From Planctomycetaceae bacterium (lineage in GTDB: Bacteria; Planctomycetota; Planctomycetia; Pirellulales; Thermoguttaceae): a stretch of 11,973 bases of DNA. The DNA lies in contig JAITKS010000126.1 of assembly GCA_031278315.1 (NCBI GenBank), forward strand, positions 1 to 11,973. Direction: 5' to 3'. Each line of letters starts with the position of its first letter. The first letter of the stretch is position 1. The translations under genes and the position numbers were made by a program. Below are positions 6,733 through 11,973 of the stretch, piece by piece. The notes beneath the pieces are model-generated. The model worked only from the letters and a program-made list of their open reading frames with translations. It did not search any database and was not told the DNA's origin.

Positions 6733-8685
6733 CACCAAGTTTTATTTAAGCAATTTACAAATTTGCGAATGCACGGTCAACAAACTACAAATACTCATTT
6801 TTCAATAATCTACGGCACAGTTAAAAAATGCCGGCAAAATCTTTGCGCACAATCGACACAAAATAATTACAAATTCTTATTGCATTTTTCACGCAGTCTG
6901 TCTTCATTACTATTATTGTTACAATTATTCTTGATCGCTTTTTGTATAAATAATTTTCTTTACTCATCCAAGCCGAATTTACTTCTCGCCGATGAATCCA
7001 ATAACTACTACGAAATCAACGAAGAAAACGATAATAATAATACAATACCTAAAACTTCACTCGCAAATCCTATGGAAAAATACTTTAATAAAAATCTATC
7101 AGACCAAACTGAATCTAATGACACATACTACAACTTTACAGATTACAATCAACAAACACCTTTAACGAAATCTACAAGTTTTTCAGATCGTACAATTCCG
7201 CTTCACACAAAAAAAATCTCTGAAAAAAACAATAACAAAAGAAATAATAAAATAAAACTCACTTCTGCTGTAGATACACAAATTCAAAATAATAACAATA
7301 CCGAAAATTCTGAAACTCATTCCGAAATAACGCCGCCGCCGACAACTCCAACAACTTCAACAACAGATTTTTTCGACCCGTTCAACGCAAAAGTACCTCA
7401 ATATTCTCAACAAGATTCTCAATCAACGCAAAATTATAATCACCTCGACAACAACCAAAATAATTTTGGATTCTACCAAAATCTATACCAAAATCCGCAA
7501 TCATACTATCAAGCTCAAGCTCAAGATTACTCTCAACCAGATCAACTCCAGCAGCTTCAACAACTCCAACAGCTTCAACAACTCCAGCAGCTTCAGCAGC
7601 AATATTATCAACAATATTACCCGCAGTATTCTTCACAGTATTATCCGCAATACAATTCACAATATTATCCGCAATATTATCCGCAATATTCGCCTCAGTA
7701 TTATCCGAATTATGATGCGATGTATCCGTATTGGGGTTATGGTCAGAATTATGATTCATCCAGCTTTTACGGCTATTCGCCCAATGCGATTAATAATCAG
7801 CCTGCACAATCACCAAACGATACGCTGCGTCAAAACGATTTACTTGATCCAACAGCCAACCGCGAATTAGAACGAATCGCACGCCGTGAAGCTATCGAAG
7901 CCGCCCGCTTGGAATCAGAATGGGCACCTAAACCGCCTCGACCAATTCTTTATCCGATACTTACTAAATTTTGGGCTTGCGTTACCACACTTAGCCCATT
8001 CAACGCACCATCGGGACCTGATCGCGGAGTCGGTATGCCTCTCCGCAACGGCAGCTGGTTAGATCGGCCCTACTATTTCGGCGGCTTTATCGGAAAAATA
8101 AACGGCTCCGAATTAGTATCAAATATGATCAAACAAAATAGCGGCGCAAACGGCGGATTGATTCTCGGTTACAACATGAACGAATATTGGGGTCTCGAAG
8201 GACGCTTGCACTTCGCATCAATCGACATTAAAGAAACTACAAACGGAGCCGCACAATACGTTATGTGGTACACTTCTCAAAATCCCGGAACTAATGTTTA
8301 CGTACCCGGTTTGACAACTCGAAGTAACCAACTCACAATTATTGATGTCAGCGTACACTACTATCCTCTGGGGAACGCCAGATTTCGACCCTATCTCAAA
8401 TACGGACTCGGTTTCGCACGCGAATCGTTTTACGATACCTTCGGAAAAAAACAAACCGCCGAAACATTGACTATGCCATTCGGATTCGGTTTAAGATATT
8501 GGTGGAATAAACAATTTGCCATTCACGCTGATATCGTTGATAACGTAATTTTCTCACACAATATAGTCAAAACACAAGGAAACTGGGCTTGCACTATCGG
8601 ACTAACTTATTCTTTCGGAAACAATAATAAAAGACGACCAATAGTACATTGGCCCTACACCCCAAGCAGCGGCTCAAGAAGATAA
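6718..8685 (+). CDS. Outer-membrane beta-barrel protein with Gln- and Tyr-rich linker
   Basis: A 655-residue protein if it starts at the ATG at 6718. The open frame extends back to 6559, but that part is read through the repeat element and is unlikely to be coding; ATG 6769 is the other candidate. No start has a Shine-Dalgarno. A hydrophobic signal-like run (LLLLLQLFLIAFCI) lies at about 64-78, an unusually long way from the start. An Asn/Gln/Ser/Thr-rich disordered region follows. Then come six LQQ triplets (277-294), a Tyr/Gln/Pro region of QYYPQY-type repeats (about 296-350), and a charged stretch (RELERIARREAIEAARLESEW). A C-terminal barrel of about 190 residues begins after SWLDRP (~445) with alternating beta strands (YYFGGFIGKI, NGGLILGYNM, YWGLEGRLHF, FRPYLKYGLGF, TIGLTYSFG). 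It ends WPYTPSSGSRR. It resembles planctomycete outer-membrane barrel proteins; ligand unknown. Confidence 0.8.
   Translation: MNSILHQVLFKQFTNLRMHGQQTTNTHFSIIYGTVKKCRQNLCAQSTQNNYKFLLHFSRSLSSLLLLLQLFLIAFCINNFLYSSKPNLLLADESNNYYEINEENDNNNTIPKTSLANPMEKYFNKNLSDQTESNDTYYNFTDYNQQTPLTKSTSFSDRTIPLHTKKISEKNNNKRNNKIKLTSAVDTQIQNNNNTENSETHSEITPPPTTPTTSTTDFFDPFNAKVPQYSQQDSQSTQNYNHLDNNQNNFGFYQNLYQNPQSYYQAQAQDYSQPDQLQQLQQLQQLQQLQQLQQQYYQQYYPQYSSQYYPQYNSQYYPQYYPQYSPQYYPNYDAMYPYWGYGQNYDSSSFYGYSPNAINNQPAQSPNDTLRQNDLLDPTANRELERIARREAIEAARLESEWAPKPPRPILYPILTKFWACVTTLSPFNAPSGPDRGVGMPLRNGSWLDRPYYFGGFIGKINGSELVSNMIKQNSGANGGLILGYNMNEYWGLEGRLHFASIDIKETTNGAAQYVMWYTSQNPGTNVYVPGLTTRSNQLTIIDVSVHYYPLGNARFRPYLKYGLGFARESFYDTFGKKQTAETLTMPFGFGLRYWWNKQFAIHADIVDNVIFSHNIVKTQGNWACTIGLTYSFGNNNKRRPIVHWPYTPSSGSRR
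7546..7728 (+). repeat. LQQ and QYYPQ codon repeats in the barrel-protein gene
   Basis: Six 9-bp units, CTy-CAr-CAr, encode LQQ repeats (7546-7599). They are followed by a 15-bp-period array of CAATATTATCCG-like units encoding QYYP/QYSP/QYNS. Wobble changes among units show some age. In other frames the same array gives long open frames that are composition artefacts. Confidence 0.85.
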
Positions 8686-8707
8686 TTTGTAAATATATCA
8701 GCCTTTG

Positions 8708-8823
8708 ATTTCATGCACGATAAATCATAATTTCATGCGTGATGAATAATAATTTTGTGTGAGGTGAATCAATGATTTTTTGTGTGCGGTGAATGCATTT
8801 GGTTCCGTGTGAGATGAGTACAT
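8708..8823. repeat. Degenerate 22-25-nt tandem array after the barrel gene
   Basis: Five units start at 8708, 8730, 8752, 8775 and 8799. They share a core of the form TGyGyGrTGAATnA: for example CATGCGTGATGAATAA, TGTGTGAGGTGAATCA and TGTGTGCGGTGAATGC. Unit length grows from 22 to 25. There is no spacer of unique sequence between units, so this is not a CRISPR array. Confidence 0.6.
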
Positions 8824-8832
8824 CACGCACGG
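8805..8832. other. Stem-loop in the convergent intergenic gap
   Basis: CCGTGTGAGATG-AGTA-CATCACGCACGG forms a 12-position stem with one mismatch and one G-T pair. It uses the last unit of the tandem array plus the bases beyond it. There is no T-run on either side. It could slow polymerases from the two convergent genes or be a palindromic mobile remnant. Confidence 0.5.
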
Positions 8833-8875
8833 CTATATCGGAGAAGCCTCTTTGGGGCAATCGAGAATGAATTTT

Positions 8876-8894
8876 TATATCTCAATGAGATATT
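8876..8894. repeat. Short palindrome, copy 2 of the dispersed family
   Basis: ATATCTCA and TGAGATAT (8877-8893) are perfect arms around a single A. The 19-nt unit matches 1985-2003 closely, and its changes keep pairing. The rest of the gap 8895-8984 is AT-rich with no recognisable feature. Confidence 0.55.
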
Positions 8895-8984
8895 TCTAAA
8901 ATAGACATTAATTTTGCGTTGTAATGATATTGGTTAATCGTTACGTTTTAATAACACAAGATCAATGGATCAAAAACAGATTAT

Positions 8985-9019
8985 AAAAAACGTATGTTAA
9001 AGATTTTTCTGCTTACATA
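8985..9019 (-). terminator. Possible rho-independent terminator of the STN-protein gene
   Basis: On the minus strand, TATGT-AAG (9019-9015, 9014-9012) pairs with CTT-TA-ACATA (9002-8993), leaving a two-base bulge and a nine-base loop. CG and six T follow (8992-8985). It lies about 55 nt past the stop codon. The stem is short and AT-rich, so the call is modest. Confidence 0.4.
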
Positions 9020-9073
9020 TCCGGCATCAAACTTTTTAATAAATATAAATATGAATATGAAAGTGTTCTTGTA

Positions 9074-11356
9074 TTATTGAAATTCATTGAAATTCATTGT
9101 ACTCTGCGTATGTTTTTGACCTAACCAAACTCTGATTTTACGTTGTACCGGTTGAGATTGACGAATCAATAAACATGACGATTCACGGTCAATTATAATG
9201 CTGCCTTTGTCTGATAATTTGTCTATTGTATGTTGTCTATTGTTATCAGAATTATTATTTTCATCTTTATTTTTATTATTTGTTTTAATTGTTTTGTTCC
9301 ATGTCATCGGTTCGATAACTGTACATATAGAGTCAACAATTTGTTCCGGTGTTTCTTTTTCGATATTGCTTTCTTTATTTGTGTCATTTTCCAGCAATTG
9401 TTTTGTAAGTTTATAAGAATGTATTTCGACACTCATTTTATTCTGTTGTTTTGCGGCATGGTTTGTTGTTATTTCAATGATATTTCCGCCTACAATTCTA
9501 TACGTTAGCGGTACCTCATCGATCGATGCTAATAATTGTTCTAATGCTTCGTTCAACGTTATTTTATTCGCACGTACCCGCCCCCGCAATTGTCCGAAAG
9601 ATACATTAACACGATGCAATTCTTTATGATCAACAATTATCAATATTCCGTAAATATTCTCAATTTGATTAAATATAACATTCAACGGTGTTTCTTGATA
9701 ATAATTCATAGTAACTTCGGCATCAACTTTGTCCCATCCGAAAACTTCAGGAGCTAAATCTGATTCTACTTTATTTGTTTTTTGAGATAAATTACGCAAT
9801 AACCTAATTTGATCTAAAAGACGAATCGTTTCATCTGCTTTACGCCGGCTTGTACAAATTATAATCGACGAATTATCTAATCGAATTTGCGGTTTCAATT
9901 TATTATCGTTACTATTTTGTGTATCATTATCAACATTAGCAGGATCAATCATCCGCACAATAATTTCCTCAAGACGCTTTAACGTCAATTGATCACTTTC
10001 CGCCGTACCTTTTACAATATCTGAAACATCGATTGTCTCTTCTACTAATTTATTTCTTTTATCCGGCGGCGTTGTAATTGTTAATTGATCATTTTCAATT
10101 TCCGTAACTAAATTTAACGGCGAAAGAATTTTTTCTAAAATTTCATTGACATTACTTTTTTTAATTTCGCCTGAAATTTCGCTATCAATTTTCAGTCCGG
10201 CAGCACGTATCTGTTCGGCATCAAACGAAATTGGAATCTCTGTCAATTTAGAAATTGAGCGTATTACTTTTATTAACGCAGCTTTTTCGTATTTCACTCC
10301 AGCAATCGATTGTTTCAAACGCGCTGTAATATCGACTCGCTTAAAAGAATTGAAATTATTTATTCCGCCGAATTGTTGATTGTTTTTACTTCTGTTTAAT
10401 TCATTCCAATAATTTTCAATAGAATTTGCCGGCAGAGATTCAGAATGAGCCGCATTTGTAGAGTTAGCCGGATCAGTCGGATCTGTCGGATTAGTCGAAT
10501 TAGTTGGATGTGTAATTTCATTTACGTTAGTTGAAATATCATTGTTGTTATTCGATTGAATAGTTTTATTGGGCGGCGGCGGTAACAAAATCGGATCGTA
10601 ATTATTGTTTTTCTGCTTTTGCTTTGACTCTGTTTTTGAAACGTTATCAGACTGAGACGATATCGGCGTATCATGTTGATTTTCTGTAATTGTTTTCGGC
10701 GGAATATTCGGCGGAGTTGGTTTTATCGTTGGATCATTTTGACCGTTTTCTTTTATGCCGTTATTTAGATCAGACGGCTTGATAGGATCGATCGGCTTGA
10801 TTGGATCGATCGTTTTGATTGGATCGACAATTTCAGTTGAGTCTTTTTTTTGTATGAATAATATACCTGTTGCGGCAAGAAGAATAACAAGTAATATTGC
10901 CGGAATCGACAACATGATTGTACGTTTACGAATTTCCGTTTCAGAAAAATTTTCTTGTAATTTTGGCTCTTGATTCGGTTCAGATGAATTTGTTGCTATT
11001 ACCGAATCGGGCGAACTATGCTGCAGCGGATTTAAGTTATTGAGAGTAACATCAAGCGGTTTGTTTACATTCAGCAAACCAGAGTCAGTTGCCGAGCTTA
11101 ACGAGTTAGGAAAGAATTTTATATTTGTATTTAAGTCATCTTGTTGTTTTGGATTATGTTGTAATGAATTTGGCGTTGGTGTTGGATCGGTTTCGACTTC
11201 ATTTATTTGTTGTATATCATTTTTTGGTTTAGGCGGTTCAATCAACACCATACCGCCGCAACGCGGACACGCAAGAATTTGACCAATCAATACCTCACTT
11301 TTAATTGATATTTTTGCGCTGCAGGTTGTGCATTGTACTAAAAATAAACTGTTCAT
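9074..11356 (-). CDS. Zinc-ribbon, single-pass membrane protein with two STN/secretin-N-like modules
   Basis: A 760-residue protein. An N-terminal zinc ribbon uses Cys9-x2-Cys12 and Cys30-x2-Cys33. A disordered stretch follows, then one transmembrane helix (about 146-168), which places the rest in the periplasm. A Pro/Asn/Thr-rich linker (170-330) includes IDPIK and TDP repeats. Two similar modules follow. Each has an STN-like domain (about 340-432 and 541-630; for example ETPLNVIFNQIENIYGILIIVDH, LNEALEQLLASI, TYRIVGG) and then a secretin-N1-like segment (about 437-522 and 640-747; TIDVSDIV...IRLDNSSIIICTS, then EIHSYKLT...IIIDRESSCLLIR). Secretins carry such domains before a pore, but no secretin barrel is present here. 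It may act as a periplasmic scaffold or sensor. It is convergent with the barrel gene and shares its upstream element. No Shine-Dalgarno is seen; the ATG overlaps a leader mini-ORF. Confidence 0.75.
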   Translation of the reverse strand: MNSLFLVQCTTCSAKISIKSEVLIGQILACPRCGGMVLIEPPKPKNDIQQINEVETDPTPTPNSLQHNPKQQDDLNTNIKFFPNSLSSATDSGLLNVNKPLDVTLNNLNPLQHSSPDSVIATNSSEPNQEPKLQENFSETEIRKRTIMLSIPAILLVILLAATGILFIQKKDSTEIVDPIKTIDPIKPIDPIKPSDLNNGIKENGQNDPTIKPTPPNIPPKTITENQHDTPISSQSDNVSKTESKQKQKNNNYDPILLPPPPNKTIQSNNNNDISTNVNEITHPTNSTNPTDPTDPANSTNAAHSESLPANSIENYWNELNRSKNNQQFGGINNFNSFKRVDITARLKQSIAGVKYEKAALIKVIRSISKLTEIPISFDAEQIRAAGLKIDSEISGEIKKSNVNEILEKILSPLNLVTEIENDQLTITTPPDKRNKLVEETIDVSDIVKGTAESDQLTLKRLEEIIVRMIDPANVDNDTQNSNDNKLKPQIRLDNSSIIICTSRRKADETIRLLDQIRLLRNLSQKTNKVESDLAPEVFGWDKVDAEVTMNYYQETPLNVIFNQIENIYGILIIVDHKELHRVNVSFGQLRGRVRANKITLNEALEQLLASIDEVPLTYRIVGGNIIEITTNHAAKQQNKMSVEIHSYKLTKQLLENDTNKESNIEKETPEQIVDSICTVIEPMTWNKTIKTNNKNKDENNNSDNNRQHTIDKLSDKGSIIIDRESSCLLIRQSQPVQRKIRVWLGQKHTQSTMNFNEFQ
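10779..10831 (-). repeat. In-frame 18-bp repeat (DPIKxI) in the STN-protein gene
   Basis: Three units of about 18 bp encode DPIKTI-DPIKPI-DPIKPS just outside the membrane helix. The bases GGATCGATC recur in each copy. It lengthens the periplasmic linker. Confidence 0.8.
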
Positions 11357-11370
11357 AATATACTATTCAT
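11353..11370 (-). promoter_or_regulatory. Five-codon leader mini-ORF overlapping the STN-protein start
   Basis: The minus strand reads ATG AAT AGT ATA TTA TGA, encoding MNSIL. Its TGA overlaps the gene's ATG as ATGA, the usual form of translational coupling. The same ATG in copy B (6718) opens the barrel-protein frame, also as MNSIL, but without the stop. Use of this ATG in either place is not proven. Confidence 0.35.
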
Positions 11371-11496
11371 ACTTGAAAATTCGGTATTTGTTTTAAACAA
11401 AACCAGCCCTGAAAGGGCGATCGGATTATAACCCGCCCCAGCGGGGCGGGTAAAATCCACCAAAAACCTAAGCCCTGAAAGGGCAATCGGATATTG
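11356..11496 (+). repeat. Palindromic element copy C, 141 bp
   Basis: The partner of 6592-6732 in inverted orientation. It contains GCCCTGAAAGGGC (11406-11418), ACCCGCCCC-AGC-GGGGCGGGT (11431-11451) and GCCCTGAAAGGGC (11472-11484). Its end bases, TAATATAC on one side and CAATATCC on the other strand's end, are imperfect terminal inverted repeats. Its first base is the A of the STN-protein start codon, so it holds that gene's whole visible leader. Confidence 0.9.
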
Positions 11497-11532
11497 TCTC
11501 AATAATAGTAATTAGTTTGCATTTATTTTTTA

Positions 11533-11624
11533 AAACACGAAACACACAAAATTACACGAAACACACGAAAATCATATACAACATCTTTTCGTGCATTTCG
11601 TGATTTTTCGTGTGTTTCGTGTTT
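11533..11624. repeat. Inverted repeat rich in CACGAAACACACGAAA
   Basis: AAACACGAAACACAC (11533-11547) is perfectly complementary to GTGTGTTTCGTGTTT (11610-11624). Between them are further copies of ACACGAAACACACGAAAA (11554-11571) and TTTCGTG motifs (11588-11609), so several pairings are possible. The sequence type is familiar from many gap regions of unrelated bacterial genomes. A 79-codon open frame over 11523-11762 is mostly a translation of this and the next repeat. Confidence 0.7.
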
Positions 11625-11673
11625 AAAAATTTTTTCGTAAAATTTCTCAAAGGTTTCAAATTTATTTTTAACA

Positions 11674-11726
11674 AACCTTATTACCTTATTAACAAATTCA
11701 TCTTTCAACAATAAGGTAATAAGGTT
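11674..11726. repeat. Perfect 17-bp inverted repeat
   Basis: AACCTTATTACCTTATT (11674-11690) and AATAAGGTAATAAGGTT (11710-11726) are exact complements around a 19-nt loop. A further AATAAGGTT follows at 11730-11738. No T-run follows directly on either strand. The remaining bases to 11800 are AT-rich and show nothing recognisable. Confidence 0.75.
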
Positions 11727-11800
11727 GAAAATAAGGTTAGTTGTAAAATTCATAAACCCCAAAAAGTTGAAAAATAAAAAATCTGCTGATATTTTTATTT

Positions 11801-11973
11801 TTACTTTTTATCTTTGAACAGTTGAATAGTTTCGTAAAGTTTTGCTGAGTTAGATAATTTTTCGTTTTTGTGAAAATAATTTATCATTACAGATCGCTGT
11901 ATTGGATTCATTTTTTCAAGCCAAGTTTTTAACTCGTCAAGAACTTTCGCATCGGCTGTAGTACAATATTGCA
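11801..11973 (-). CDS. 3' end of an unrecognised protein gene (partial)
   Basis: The minus strand is open from the window edge to TAA at 11803-11801. It gives 56 C-terminal residues beginning QYCTTADAKVLDELKTWLEK and ending LYETIQLFKDKK. The composition looks like a real globular protein: amphipathic helices, LDELKTWLEKMNPIQRSVMINYF, and normal codon use. The start lies outside the window. I do not recognise the family. Confidence 0.6.
   Translation of the reverse strand, partial: QYCTTADAKVLDELKTWLEKMNPIQRSVMINYFHKNEKLSNSAKLYETIQLFKDKK

Noticed and set aside
7382..7870. Long open frames on both strands within the barrel gene (125 and 134 codons)
   Set aside because: They arise from the Gln/Tyr codon repeats, and their Asn/Ile/Ala-Asp repeat composition mirrors the array. 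They lie inside a well-supported gene.
6592..11496. Classical composite transposon
   Set aside because: The flanking repeats carry no transposase, and the enclosed genes look like envelope genes rather than cargo. A MITE-like or recombinogenic repeat fits better.
11523..11762. 79-codon open frame on the minus strand
   Set aside because: It is mostly a translation of two inverted repeats, with a biased composition and no Shine-Dalgarno. Its C-terminal half is the CACGAAACAC repeat.

Overview
The window is AT-rich bacterial chromosome with long intergenic gaps full of palindromic repeats. Four of the five long genes point to the Planctomycetota: a BatA-type membrane protein, a C-terminal outer-membrane barrel that follows an SWLDRP motif, a zinc-ribbon membrane protein with STN-like domains, and a PEP-CTERM exported protein. 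This placement rests on remembered family resemblance, not a search. No phage, CRISPR, tRNA, rRNA or transposase gene is visible.

Layout. 1-177: REPIN-like inverted repeat and a likely terminator. 178-1902 (-): SulP anion transporter with a C-terminal STAS domain. 1903-2171: tandem repeat, small palindrome and a strong terminator. 2172-3377 (-): PEP-CTERM protein. 3378-3892: structured leader and a sigma-54-type promoter for that gene, then a sigma-70-type promoter for the next. 3893-6298 (+): BatA/vWA-like membrane protein. 6299-6732: two copies, in opposite orientation, of a palindrome-rich element. 6718-8685 (+): Gln/Tyr-rich outer-membrane beta-barrel protein. 8686-9073: convergent gap with a degenerate tandem array, hairpins and a probable terminator. 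9074-11356 (-): zinc-ribbon/TM/STN protein. 11356-11496: third copy of the element. 11497-11800: two further inverted repeats. 11801-11973 (-): the 3' end of an unrecognised gene.

The most notable structure is a near-identical 141-bp inverted repeat at 6592-6732 and 11356-11496 (136 of 141 positions match, no gaps, counted by eye). It brackets the convergent barrel and STN genes, and each copy reaches the 5' end of the gene it faces, so the two genes share one leader sequence. Both are envelope proteins: one predicted in the outer membrane, one anchored in the inner membrane with a large periplasmic part. I infer that they may be co-expressed and work together, but this is untested. The second notable structure is the control region of the PEP-CTERM gene: a GG-N10-GC sigma-54 signature placed just upstream of a three-hairpin leader.
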